Shown here in pieces: positions 36,256-44,803 of a stretch of DNA of 64,000 nucleotides. This DNA is from Comamonas composti DSM 21721 (GTDB taxonomy: Bacteria > Pseudomonadota > Gammaproteobacteria > Burkholderiales > Burkholderiaceae_C). Numbering within the stretch: position 1 is the stretch's first letter; each line of letters opens with the position of its first letter. The position numbers and the translations under genes were made by a program. Where the stretch lies: contig NZ_AUCQ01000028.1 of the NCBI RefSeq assembly GCF_000429845.1, forward strand, positions 1 to 64,000, given 5' to 3'. The notes below the pieces were generated by a model. It searched no databases. It was not told the DNA's origin and was given only the letters and a program-made list of their open reading frames with translations.

Positions 36256-36624
36256 ATGCGCAAGAAACTGACATCCCTTTGGCTGGCCATAGGCCTTTGC
36301 TCAGCCGTGACCACCCCTGTCCTCGCTGAGCAGCATGCATCTCACGGCGCCCATGCCGGCCCGCAGAGCACATCGTCCGCCGGCGCCCAGCCGGACATCG
36401 CCATGACGGCTGGCGAGATTACCCGTGTCGATGCCCGCAGCGGCAAGCTCGGCATTCGCCATGCAGAGATCAGGAACCTGGACATGCCGCCCATGAGCAT
36501 GGTGTTCAGCCTCAAGGACCCGGCTGCAGCGGCGCGACTCAAGCCCGGCGACAAGGTGCTGTTCCATGCAGAGGACGACAACGGCAGACTCGTCGTGACC
36601 CATATCGAAAGGGCTCAGCCCTAA
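36256..36624 (+). CDS. CusF-like periplasmic copper-binding protein
   Basis: A 122-residue protein with a signal peptide (ending near VLAEQ) and a CusF-type OB fold. The Cu(I)/Ag(I) ligand set is present as His in IRHAEI and Met in NLDMPPMSMVFSL; the Trp of E. coli CusF is absent. CusF normally hands copper to CusB, but no CusAB genes lie here. The stop codon TAA is the left border of a 16-bp palindromic element. Confidence 0.85.
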   Translation: MRKKLTSLWLAIGLCSAVTTPVLAEQHASHGAHAGPQSTSSAGAQPDIAMTAGEITRVDARSGKLGIRHAEIRNLDMPPMSMVFSLKDPAAAARLKPGDKVLFHAEDDNGRLVVTHIERAQP

Positions 36625-36643
36625 GAGCGTGTTCACGCTCTAA
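36622..36643. repeat. 16-bp palindromic element bounded by TAA repeats on a stop codon
   Basis: TAA (36622-36624, stop of the CusF-like gene), GAGCGTGTTCACGCTC (36625-36640), TAA (36641-36643). The 16-mer is identical to the one at 26079-26094 although the borders differ (TAA here, TGA there), which argues that the borders are target-site duplications. Confidence 0.82.
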
Positions 36644-36655
36644 CGCACAGGCGCT

Positions 36656-36675
36656 TGCCGGCCCCTGGGCCGGCA
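36656..36675. terminator. GC hairpin between convergent genes
   Basis: TGCCGGCC and GGCCGGCA form a perfect 8-bp stem with a 4-nt loop, between the convergent CusF-like and MoaF-like genes. No T-tract on either strand. Confidence 0.45.
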
Positions 36676-36690
36676 GGCCGCAAGCGCGCA

Positions 36691-37041
36691 TCAGCCGCAA
36701 AAGCGAAAACGCCCGACAACAACCATGGAAATCCTCTGGGCCTGCGAGCCACCGGGCTCGGCATAGGACCAGAACGCCTGGACCGTCCCCTGGGCCACGT
36801 CGATGAGCTGGCTGACGGTAAAGCCCGCCCTCTCGATCCAGTTGAGAAAGTGTAGGTTGTCATCGAGCTGCAGATAGCTCAGACGCTCGTGCCCCTCCGA
36901 CACCTTGCCCTGCGAGTCGATGACACGCCACAGCATCTCGCCCTGCAGGGTGTAGCGTACCGTGGCCCGGCTGTCGGGAAAGTCGATGACGGCCTCGCGC
37001 CCCATCAAAGTGCCGGCATATTGAAGTGACGGCATGGACAT
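36691..37041 (-). CDS. MoaF-like small protein
   Basis: A 116-residue cytosolic protein with a likely lipocalin-like beta-barrel pattern: VIDFPDSRATVRYTLQGEMLWRVID, HERLSYLQLDDNLHFLNWIE, GTVQAFWSYAEPG. This resembles the MoaF-related family, whose function is poorly known. The start at 37041 is supported by GAGGAG 9 nt upstream. It is divergent from the MFS gene. Confidence 0.6.
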   Translation of the reverse strand: MSMPSLQYAGTLMGREAVIDFPDSRATVRYTLQGEMLWRVIDSQGKVSEGHERLSYLQLDDNLHFLNWIERAGFTVSQLIDVAQGTVQAFWSYAEPGGSQAQRISMVVVGRFRFCG

Positions 37042-37478
37042 GATTGAAAGCTCCTCTGAAACAAGGTCTATGGCCTTGTAGTTCGCCCACGGCGCCTGTA
37101 CCGCCTCGCCATGAGGCTGTTGCGGCCAGCCCCTGGACTGCGTGCAAGGGCTACCTCGCAACCAGATCAGCGCCGCCGTTTCAGGGGCAGAGGCGCAACG
37201 GGTGCAAGGCGTTCTTCTAGGAATACCGACAACTTCCCGCCCTCTCCTGCAGAGCATATTCATGGCCCTCAGGACGGTAGTTTGTGGGAGTGCACCGCAT
37301 GCTTGCGTCAGCCTCTGCCCTGCAAGGCTTCGGCAATTGCCCCATACTGGGCGCCCGCCAGAAAGTCCCAGCCGGCCCACATCCATGTGACCACGGCCCC
37401 CAGCGGGCCACCTCTTGCCTTGGGGCGATCCGGCGGCCAAGTGCCGTCCCGCCCAGGCCTTCGCCCAGGATCCGAATC
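37042..37478. other. Divergent intergenic region between MoaF-like and MFS genes
   Basis: About 437 bp with no supported gene if the MFS start is the TTG at 37479. Reading frames cross it but show no protein-family resemblance. It should contain the promoters of both divergent genes; I see no clear operator. Confidence 0.4.
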
Positions 37479-38756
37479 TTGCCCACTTCGTCTTCTTCGA
37501 CCTCCTCTCCCGAATCACGCCCTGGCCTTCTGGCCAACGGCTTTGCTCCTTTCGTCGTAGCCCGCATGCTGGCCATGTTTGCCCTGCAAATGCAGGCCGT
37601 GGTCGTGGCCTGGCAGGTCTATGCGCTCACACGCGACCCCATGAGCCTGGCCTATGTGGGCCTGGCCCAGTTTTTGCCCATGGTGGTCCTTCTGATTCCT
37701 GCGGGCGACCTCAGCGACCGCATGCCGCGCAAGCTGCTGCTCAAGATCAGTTGGTGGGTGGCCTCGCTGTGCTCGCTGCTGCTGTGGTGGCTGTCCACGC
37801 ACGGCCATGGCGATGCGCACTGGATTTACGCCGTGCTTGTGCTGTTCGGCTGCAGCCGCGCCTTCATGGGGCCGGCCACGCAGAGCCTGCTGCCCCAGAT
37901 CGTGCCGCGCGAGCAACTGGCCAAGGCCCTGGCCACGAACAGCATGCTCATGCGCACGGCCGCGATTGCGGCGCCCGTTCTGGGTGGCCTGCTCTATGCC
38001 TGGGGCGGGGCCGGACTCACCTATGCGGCCTGCGGCAGCGCGCTTGCAGCTTCGGCCCTGCTGCTGCTGGCCGTGCCCGTGCGCTATGCGGGCATCCAGG
38101 GTCCGGTGACTGGATCGCTGTGGGAGCGCTTTGGCGAAGGCATTCACTTCATTCGCACGCGCCCCATCATCCTGGGCACGATTTCGCTGGACCTGTTTGC
38201 CGTGCTGCTCGGCGGTGTCGTGGCCTTGCTGCCGGTTTATGCGCACGAGGTGCTCAAGGTCGGGCCGGAAGGCCTGGGGCTACTGCGCTCGTCCATGGCG
38301 ATAGGCGAGGTTGCCATGGGCCTGTGGCTTGCGACCCGCCCCGTTCAGCGCCGTGTGGGCCGCGTGATGTTCGGCGCCGTGGCCGTGTTCGGCCTGGCCA
38401 ATCTGGTGTTTGCGCTGTCGGGCTGGTTCTGGCTGTCCATGGCGGCGCTCATGGTGGCTGGCGCGGCCGACATGGTCAGCGTCTTCATCCGCACGGCCCT
38501 GCTGCAGTTCTCCACCCCCGACTCCATGCGCGGCCGCGTGAATGCGGTCAACATGCTGTTCATAGGCTCGTCCAACGAGCTCGGCGAGTTCCGCGCGGGC
38601 ACCAGCGCAGCCTGGCTGGGCGCCGTGCCCGCAGCCGTGCTGGGCGGCGTGTGCACGCTGGCCGTGGTCGGCGGCTGGATGAGGCTCTTCAAGCCCTTGC
38701 GCGATGTGGACCGGCTGGAGGATGCAGAGCCCCAGACCGCAGGAGCTCAGACCTAA
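37479..38756 (+). CDS. MFS transporter, EntS-like
   Basis: A 425-residue major facilitator with about twelve hydrophobic segments and the DHA3-type motif IPAGDLSDRMPRKLLL in loop 2-3. ATQSLLPQIVPREQLAKA follows in the middle loop, typical of the EntS/MFS_3 group that exports siderophores or drugs. No ATG precedes the first helix closely; I propose a TTG start at 37479, with AGGA 8 nt upstream. The stop codon TAA is the target duplication of the MITE-like element that follows. Confidence 0.78.
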   Translation: MPTSSSSTSSPESRPGLLANGFAPFVVARMLAMFALQMQAVVVAWQVYALTRDPMSLAYVGLAQFLPMVVLLIPAGDLSDRMPRKLLLKISWWVASLCSLLLWWLSTHGHGDAHWIYAVLVLFGCSRAFMGPATQSLLPQIVPREQLAKALATNSMLMRTAAIAAPVLGGLLYAWGGAGLTYAACGSALAASALLLLAVPVRYAGIQGPVTGSLWERFGEGIHFIRTRPIILGTISLDLFAVLLGGVVALLPVYAHEVLKVGPEGLGLLRSSMAIGEVAMGLWLATRPVQRRVGRVMFGAVAVFGLANLVFALSGWFWLSMAALMVAGAADMVSVFIRTALLQFSTPDSMRGRVNAVNMLFIGSSNELGEFRAGTSAAWLGAVPAAVLGGVCTLAVVGGWMRLFKPLRDVDRLEDAEPQTAGAQT

Positions 38757-39026
38757 GAACGTGTTTACGATCTCTACGCTGCCGCGTTGGAGCGCAATCG
38801 GGATGAGTTCAAAGCGGTGGGGCGCAGCTTGCACCGGGGTGCAAGCAAGCCACAGCGCGAAGAAATCGCCCGATTTCGCTCCAACCCTTCGGGACAGTGC
38901 CTTTGCGGGCGGTCTACAGCGTTGCGAATCCTCGCAATAGCACGGCTATTGCTGCGGTGTCGCGCCTCGTATCCCATCCCGCAAAGACACTGGCGCGGCA
39001 CCGAGGAGATCGTAAACACGTTCTAA
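38754..39026 (+). repeat. MITE-like element, copy B (complete, 267 bp plus TAA duplication)
   Basis: The element runs from 38757 to 39023 with perfect 18-bp terminal inverted repeats (GAACGTGTTTACGATCTC and its reverse complement), flanked by TAA on both sides (38754-38756 and 39024-39026). Internal palindromes include GCTTGCACC/GGTGCAAGC, GAAATCG/CGATTTC, CAATAGC/GCTATTG, and a 16-bp pair around CCAGTG.CTTTGCGGG (15 of 16 match). No transposase. The left TAA is the MFS stop codon. Confidence 0.9.
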
Positions 39027-39034
39027 GAGCGTGC

Positions 39035-40177
39035 TCAGCGCCTTGCGCGCAACAAAAGGGCCAGGCCGCAGAAGGCGCAGACGCCGGCCACGAAGAAGCC
39101 GGCTCCATAACCCTGGGCATTGATCACCATTCCGATCACCGGCCCGGTCAAGGCGTAGGACGCATCCTGAAAGCCCGAGTAATAGCCCATGGCCGTGCCC
39201 CGCTCATGCGGGCTGCAGTGCCCGGTGGCTATGGTGCCCAGCGCCGGAAAGGTCAGCGAGCAGCTGCCGCCGATGAGCGCCACGCACAGCAAGGCCCAGT
39301 ACTGGTTCGTGGCCAGTGCCAGCAGCAGCAGCCCCAGCGCCTGAAAGCCCAGGGACAGGGCTGCCAGCCGCACCAGCCTGTGGCCCTGCAGCAGATGGCC
39401 CAAGCTCAGGCGAACGACCACGAACGCGAGTCCGAACAGCGACAAGGCCAGGGTCACCATCGACCAGCCGGCCTCCAGGAAATAGAGCGAGACAAACGCC
39501 TCGATGGACACAAAGCCCACGCCATGCAGAAACAGCACGGCGCCGGGCAGCAGCACCTTGCCGAACACCTTGCCGCCGGCTGGCGGCTGATCTCCCTGGG
39601 GGGCTGCATCAGCCACATTGCGCAGCATGGCCATCGCCAGCAGCGGCAGCGCGGCAACCACGGCGGCCGCCGCCGGCAGGCCCCAGGCCTTGAAGAGCAA
39701 GATCCCTGCGGGCGCGCCGCAGGCCACAGCCCCATAAATGGATATGCCGGTCATGCCCAGGACTCTCGGCGTGCTGGACTCGCCAAGCTGGTCGATCGTC
39801 CAGACGATGGCGGCCGTGGTCAGCGTGCCAACGGCCACGCCCTGGACGATGCGCGCCAGGATGAGAACCGGCACCGCTGCATCGAGGGCCAGCCTGCTCG
39901 CGCCCAGCAAGAGCCCGTAGAGCATCAAGGCCCCCAGGCTCGCCAGCACGCAGCGGCGCAGGCCCGCGCGCAACAGCCGCCCCACGAAGAAGCGGCTCAC
40001 CAGCGAGGCCAGGAACTGGACCCCGATCACCAGGCCGACGATGGCATCGCTGGCCGCGAGCTCATCGGAAATGAATAAAGGCAAGGCCCCGAGCGACAGG
40101 CCGACGATGAAGAAACTTGTGATGATCGCGAACTGGATGCGCGCGACATTGAAGTTGAACGGGGTGGGAGATGACAT
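39035..40177 (-). CDS. MFS transporter, YhhS/arabinose-efflux-like
   Basis: A 380-residue major facilitator with about eleven to twelve hydrophobic segments. The loop motif SRFFVGRLLRAGLRRCVL after helix 2 and the repeated ARIVQGVAVGTLTTAAI in helix 4-5 fit the YhhS/YwfA-type efflux carriers. Substrate unknown. The stop codon TGA (minus strand) is preceded on the plus strand by a half-size element copy (39024-39037). It is the second gene of a convergent pair with the EntS-like carrier. Confidence 0.8.
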   Translation of the reverse strand: MSSPTPFNFNVARIQFAIITSFFIVGLSLGALPLFISDELAASDAIVGLVIGVQFLASLVSRFFVGRLLRAGLRRCVLASLGALMLYGLLLGASRLALDAAVPVLILARIVQGVAVGTLTTAAIVWTIDQLGESSTPRVLGMTGISIYGAVACGAPAGILLFKAWGLPAAAAVVAALPLLAMAMLRNVADAAPQGDQPPAGGKVFGKVLLPGAVLFLHGVGFVSIEAFVSLYFLEAGWSMVTLALSLFGLAFVVVRLSLGHLLQGHRLVRLAALSLGFQALGLLLLALATNQYWALLCVALIGGSCSLTFPALGTIATGHCSPHERGTAMGYYSGFQDASYALTGPVIGMVINAQGYGAGFFVAGVCAFCGLALLLRARR

Positions 40178-40418
40178 GCGAGCCCTTGAATTGGGCAGGG
40201 AGCGAACACACGCAAGCGCCCTGCCTGGATGAAGCAGTGCGCGTTGGTTGACGTTAACGCTTACGGCGCATTGTCAGGACCGGCCCGGATCCGGCGGCCC
40301 TGAATGCAACTGAGAATAGTTTAACCCCGAAACCCGGCAGGGCAAGCCACCGCGCACGAGAGGCCTCATGGCATCTTCATGCGACAGCCCTGCCGCAGCT
40401 GCCGGAATCAGGCTTGCG

Positions 40419-41414
40419 TCACAACAACTCGGCGCGCAGCTGCTCGGCGCTCTTGGGCGAGAGCAGGCCCGGCGCCACGTCGAACACCGTCTTGCAGCCG
40501 GTCTGGCCCATGGCGCGCATGCGGTGCACGGCACGCGCATAGGCCACGAGCACGCTGGAAGTGAACTCGGGGTTGCTGTCCAGTTGCAGCCGGTATTCGA
40601 CGACCTGCTTGTTCTGCTCGCTGGTATTGCCGCTGCGGATCACAAAGCCGCCATGGGGCATGGCGCCGTGGTCGCGCGCGAGTTCCTCGGCGCTGATGAA
40701 GTGCACCGTGGTGTCGTACTCGTCAAAGTAGTGCGGCATCTCCACGATGGTCTGGCGCACGGTCTCGGCATTCGCACCTTCTGCCAGAACCACATGGCAT
40801 TCGCGCCGGTGCTTCTGGCGCGTGGAGAGCTGGGGGCGCACGCCGCTGCGCACCTGGTCCACGGCTTCGTCCACGGGAATCGTGTATTGCACGCCGCCGG
40901 CCACGCCTTCGACGCGGCGGATCGCATCCGAGTGGCCCTGGCTCAGACCCTTGCCCCAGAAGGTGTAGGTGGCACCGTCGGGCAGCAGGGCTTCGCCCAT
41001 GACGCGGTTGATGGAGAACATGCCCGGGTCCCAGCCCGCCGAGATCAGGGCCGTGGTCTGGCCCGCACGCGCAGCCGCATCCACCTTGGCGAAGTGCTCG
41101 GGAATGCGCGCATGCGTGTCAAAGCTGTCCACCAGGCAGAAGTGCGCTGCCAGCTCGGGCGACTGGTGCGGCAGATCGTCCTTGGAGCCGCCGCACAGCA
41201 CCAGCACGTCGAGCTGATCCTTGTGGGCCAGCAGGCTGTCCATGCCGTGCACGCGCGTGGCCGTGCCAAGAGGCTTGAGGGATGCGGGATCGCGGCGCGT
41301 GTAGATGCCCGCGACCACCATGTCCGGGTTCTTGGCCACGGCGGCCTCCACGCCACGGCCCAGGTTGCCGTAGCCGACGATGCCTATGCGGATGGCCTTG
41401 TTGTTGTGCTCCAT
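40419..41414 (-). CDS. ddh: meso-Diaminopimelate D-dehydrogenase
   Basis: A 331-residue NADP-dependent enzyme (family about 320-330) that reductively aminates L-2-amino-6-oxopimelate to meso-diaminopimelate, a one-step branch of lysine and peptidoglycan synthesis. Rossmann motif IRIGIVGYGNLGRGVE; family motifs LISAGWDPGMFSINR, TFWGKGLSQGHSDAIRRVEG and HGGFVIRSG. The start at 41414 (MEHNNKAIR) fits the family. No other lysine gene adjoins it. The branch is sporadic in bacteria. Confidence 0.92.
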   Translation of the reverse strand: MEHNNKAIRIGIVGYGNLGRGVEAAVAKNPDMVVAGIYTRRDPASLKPLGTATRVHGMDSLLAHKDQLDVLVLCGGSKDDLPHQSPELAAHFCLVDSFDTHARIPEHFAKVDAAARAGQTTALISAGWDPGMFSINRVMGEALLPDGATYTFWGKGLSQGHSDAIRRVEGVAGGVQYTIPVDEAVDQVRSGVRPQLSTRQKHRRECHVVLAEGANAETVRQTIVEMPHYFDEYDTTVHFISAEELARDHGAMPHGGFVIRSGNTSEQNKQVVEYRLQLDSNPEFTSSVLVAYARAVHRMRAMGQTGCKTVFDVAPGLLSPKSAEQLRAELL

Positions 41415-41537
41415 GCTTTGCTTTCGCTTTCCAGATTTCCAGGTGATAGGAGCCGGCGGCAAAAATCGCCGGTCCGCGCAAACCGTTTATCTTGCACGGT
41501 TTTGTTACCTGTTGCTTTGTGAAGGGGTTGATTTTCC

Positions 41538-42380
41538 ATGAGCGCGCGCACCGCGACTTACACTGCGGGCCCCATGCCACCGATCACCGCCACCGACCTT
41601 CCCGCGCCCGATGCGCCCGACATGCGCCTGCATGTGCTGTGGCAGGACGAGCACCTGGTCGCGGTCTACAAGCCTGCGGGCTGGCTGGTGCACCGCACGG
41701 GGCTGGATGCCCACGAAACCCGGTTTGTGCTGCAGACGCTGCGCGACCAACTGGGCTGCCATGTCTACCCGGTCCACAGGCTGGACAAGGGCACTTGCGG
41801 CGTGCTGGTGCTGGGCCTGCACGCCGAGGCCGCGCGGCAGCTGAACCAGGCCTTTGTGCAGCAGCAGGTGGACAAGCACTATCTGGCCCTGGTGCGCGGC
41901 TGGCTGCCCGAGGCGCTGGAGGTCGATCACGCGCTCAAGCCCGACGATGCGCCCGCACATGCGCAGGCTCAGAGCGCGCAAACCAGCCTGCGCTGTCTTG
42001 CGCGCCTGGAATCGCCCGAGGCTTTCGATGCGCGCCATGCCGGCACGCGCATCAGCCTGATCGAGGCCAGGCCGGCCACGGGCCGACGCCACCAGATACG
42101 CCGACATCTCAAACATGTGGCCCACCCCATCATCGGCGATGCCACGCATGGCAAGGGCCCGCTCAACCGCTGGTGGGCGCGGCTCCTGGGCCAGCAAAGA
42201 CTGTGGCTGCATGCGCATGGGCTGCAGTTGCCCCATCCGGTCACGGGCCAGCGGCTGCAACTGCAGGCCGACTGGCGCACACTCGCCCACCTGCCCGACG
42301 TGCAGCACTGGCAAGCCCTGTGCGCCCTGCCCGGCTGGCAGGTCTGCGGCGAGCTGCCCGAGGATTTACGGCTTGGCTAA
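41538..42380 (+). CDS. RluA-family pseudouridine synthase (TruC-like)
   Basis: A 280-residue RNA pseudouridine synthase. The catalytic Asp is in VYPVHRLDKGTCGVLV near residue 80; ARPATGRRHQIRRHLKHV and HPIIGDATHGKG follow as usual. The extra HG-rich C-terminal part and the length resemble TruC, which modifies tRNA U65, but other RluA members are possible. GAAGGGG lies 10 nt before the ATG at 41538. An alternative start at 41574 exists. Confidence 0.85.
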   Translation: MSARTATYTAGPMPPITATDLPAPDAPDMRLHVLWQDEHLVAVYKPAGWLVHRTGLDAHETRFVLQTLRDQLGCHVYPVHRLDKGTCGVLVLGLHAEAARQLNQAFVQQQVDKHYLALVRGWLPEALEVDHALKPDDAPAHAQAQSAQTSLRCLARLESPEAFDARHAGTRISLIEARPATGRRHQIRRHLKHVAHPIIGDATHGKGPLNRWWARLLGQQRLWLHAHGLQLPHPVTGQRLQLQADWRTLAHLPDVQHWQALCALPGWQVCGELPEDLRLG

Positions 42381-42386
42381 ATAGAT

Positions 42387-42462
42387 AGCTGGCAGCGCTT
42401 GCTAGCAGGGGTTTTCAGATAATTTTCATATTGAAAACCATATACAGCAAGCGCTGGCAGCT
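42387..42462. repeat. Long hairpin repeat between convergent genes (CAAGCGCT family)
   Basis: AGCTGGCAGCGCTTGCT (42387-42403) pairs with AGCAAGCGCTGGCAGCT (42446-42462) at 16 of 17 positions. A nested pair GGTTTTCA/TGAAAACC lies inside. It separates the convergent pseudouridine synthase and DHH genes and resembles the hairpin at 8708-8785. It may act as a two-way terminator. Confidence 0.72.
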
Positions 42463-42469
42463 CCTATTT

Positions 42470-43453
42470 TTACTTTGCCGTATCGGCCTCGGGCTCGGCC
42501 AGACCAGGCGCGGCCACGAATGCATAGTCGGCCCCGGCATCGGCCTTGAGCGTGCCGCCCAGCAGCTCGACCAGGCGTTCGTTGCCCATCTTGAAACCGC
42601 AGGCCTGGGCATGGCCGCCGCCACCAAAGCTCTCGGCCAGCGGAATGCAGTTGAACTGCGAGCGCGAGCGCAGTCCCACCTTGACGCCCTTGGTGCTCGC
42701 ATGCCACATCAGCGCAAAGCTGCCGCTTTGGCGTGCGAGCAGATCGCCGACCTGGCTGTGGAACATGCCGGGGCAGTTGACCATCAGCCCCTGCATGCCG
42801 TTGAACACCAGGGGCTGGGCAGCCTCGGCGATATCGGCGCAGAGCTTCTGGTATTTCTCGTCCATGGCGCCGCCGCGCGCCATGAAGGCGGCTTCCTGCT
42901 CGGGCGTGAAGGCCGCGATCTGCGCCCAGCGCTCGAAAGTGCGCGGCTCCATGTCCAGGGCTGCGAGAAAGCCCGCGCTCTCGGCGAACTCCCACTTCCA
43001 GATATCGCGGTCCTCGATGTAGCGGATCAGGCCGGGCACGGGCTTGTCGGCCTGGAAGAACTCCCAGGCCAGGCGCGCGCCCGACTTGTTCATGTCGAAG
43101 TGCACGACGCCGCAGCGGCACTGGTAGCCGGTGAGCTTTTCAGCCGCGCTCTTGTGGTGGTCCAGCACCACAAGCTTGGCAACGCGCTCCTCGATCTCGG
43201 CCATGAGGGCGGGCTCGAATGCAAAGTCCAGCACATAGACGGCGCGGCCGGCGAGCTCGCCCAGATCGTCGGCGTGCTGGATCTCGCCATGGTCCAGGCC
43301 GCGAAACTCGGCCTGGCCTTCGTAGAACAGCCAGGCCGCAAGCGCTGCGCCAAAGCCGTCGGGGCAGCGTCGGCCGTGGTAGAGGATCAGGGGCTGGGGG
43401 TCGTCGCGCTCGGGGCGCACAAGCAATTGCAGGGGCAGGATGGTGGGTTTCAT
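42470..43453 (-). CDS. DHH-family phosphoesterase
   Basis: A 327-residue DHH/DHHA1 protein. The metal-binding motifs are ILYHGRRCPDGFGAA near residue 25, LDFAF near 73, LDHHKSAAEKL near 96, and the DHHA1 loop SFGGGGHAQACGF near 283. Family members hydrolyse phosphodiester bonds in nanoRNA, cyclic dinucleotides or pApA; this one lacks CBS or GAF domains, so the substrate is open. A GGGGG stretch precedes the ATG at 43453. Confidence 0.82.
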   Translation of the reverse strand: MKPTILPLQLLVRPERDDPQPLILYHGRRCPDGFGAALAAWLFYEGQAEFRGLDHGEIQHADDLGELAGRAVYVLDFAFEPALMAEIEERVAKLVVLDHHKSAAEKLTGYQCRCGVVHFDMNKSGARLAWEFFQADKPVPGLIRYIEDRDIWKWEFAESAGFLAALDMEPRTFERWAQIAAFTPEQEAAFMARGGAMDEKYQKLCADIAEAAQPLVFNGMQGLMVNCPGMFHSQVGDLLARQSGSFALMWHASTKGVKVGLRSRSQFNCIPLAESFGGGGHAQACGFKMGNERLVELLGGTLKADAGADYAFVAAPGLAEPEADTAK

Positions 43454-43609
43454 GATCCCCCGATTGTGGGGCCTGGGCCGGCGCCCCTGCAGCCCGCTGC
43501 CCCCAGGCGCTGCTCGGAGCCCATCTGCGCCTATCATGCGAGCTCCAAGACTGACATGCGGCGGCCCTCGATCCTCCAGACAGCCTGAGGCCGGGCCCGC
43601 CGCTTTCTT

Positions 43610-44803
43610 ATGCGATCTTTACCGGACATCACACCTCACCTGGGTCAGCTGCTGAGATTTCGCCGCGACCTGCACGCCCATCCCGAACTGCGTTTTGAAG
43701 AACATCGCACGGCAGACAAGGTTGCGGCCTATCTGCAGGCCCTGGGCCTTGAAGTGCACCGCGGCCTGGGCGTAACAGGCGTGGTGGCAACCGTCCGCGG
43801 CAAGGGCCGCAGCGCCGCGAACCCAGGGCCCAGCCTGGGCCTGCGCGCCGACATGGATGCGCTGCCCGTGGCCGAACTCAACGACTTCGCGCACGCCAGC
43901 CGCCATCCGGGCTGCATGCATGCCTGCGGTCATGACGGCCACACCACCATGTTGCTGGGCGCGGCCACGCTGCTTTGCCAGAACAGGGACTTCGACGGCA
44001 GCGTGCACCTGATCTTTCAGCCTGGTGAGGAAGGCGGCGCAGGCGCCAAACTGATGATGGAGCAAGGCCTGTTCGAGCTCTTTCCCTGCGATGCCGTGTT
44101 CGCCCTGCACAACTGGCCCGACCTGCCGGCGGGCCAGATGGCGGTGCGCGTCGGCCCCATCATGGCCTCCACGCTGCGCTTCGAGATCCGCGTCAAGGGC
44201 CGGGGCGGCCACGCGGCCATGCCGCACGCCACGCGGGACCCGATTCCCGTGGCCTGCGCCATCGTGGGCCAGCTGCAGACCCTGGTCTCGCGCCGCACCG
44301 ATCCGCTGGACAGTGCCGTGCTCACCGTGGGCAAGATCGAATCGGGCACGGTGGAGAACATCATCCCCGACGAGGCCGGCATCTACGGCACGGTGCGCAC
44401 GCTCAGAACAGAGACCCAGCAACTTTTCATCGAAGGCATGCAGCGCATCAGCGCGCATGTGGCCGCAGCCCATGAATGCGAGGCCGAGTTCCTGCTCAAG
44501 CCCGGCTACCCCAACACCTGCAACCACGAGCGCGAAGCCTTGTTCATGGCCGAGGTGATGCGCGAGGTCGTGGGCGCGCACAACACCCATGCCGACGTGC
44601 TGCCGGCCATGACCTCGGAGGACTTCGGCTTCATGCTCGAAGCCGTGCCCGGCGCCTATGGCTGGATAGGCAACGGCCCGGCCGATGGCGGCCCCGGCAC
44701 CAGCCTGCACCATCCGGCCTACGACTTCAACGACGACAACCTGGGCCGAGGCGCACGCTTTTGGGACCTGCTGGCCAGGCGCTGGCTGGCCAGGGCGGGC
44801 TAG
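43610..44803 (+). CDS. M20-family amidohydrolase (hippurate hydrolase-like)
   Basis: A 397-residue M20D metallopeptidase. Motifs: FRRDLHAHPELRFEE, LGLRADMDALPV, HACGHDGHTTMLLGAA, FQPGEEGGAGAKLMM (catalytic Glu) and TSEDFGFML, giving the zinc ligands. Members remove acyl groups from amino acids (hippurate, N-acyl amino acids). It has no neighbours with a related role; its end overlaps by 4 bp the end of the convergent GGDEF-EAL gene. Confidence 0.88.
   Translation: MRSLPDITPHLGQLLRFRRDLHAHPELRFEEHRTADKVAAYLQALGLEVHRGLGVTGVVATVRGKGRSAANPGPSLGLRADMDALPVAELNDFAHASRHPGCMHACGHDGHTTMLLGAATLLCQNRDFDGSVHLIFQPGEEGGAGAKLMMEQGLFELFPCDAVFALHNWPDLPAGQMAVRVGPIMASTLRFEIRVKGRGGHAAMPHATRDPIPVACAIVGQLQTLVSRRTDPLDSAVLTVGKIESGTVENIIPDEAGIYGTVRTLRTETQQLFIEGMQRISAHVAAAHECEAEFLLKPGYPNTCNHEREALFMAEVMREVVGAHNTHADVLPAMTSEDFGFMLEAVPGAYGWIGNGPADGGPGTSLHHPAYDFNDDNLGRGARFWDLLARRWLARAG

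Noticed and set aside
38787..39026. 79-codon frame inside the MITE-like element, repeated at 50731-50970
   Set aside because: It is present in both copies only because the DNA is repeated; it has no ribosome site, no protein family, and ends in the terminal repeat and target duplication.
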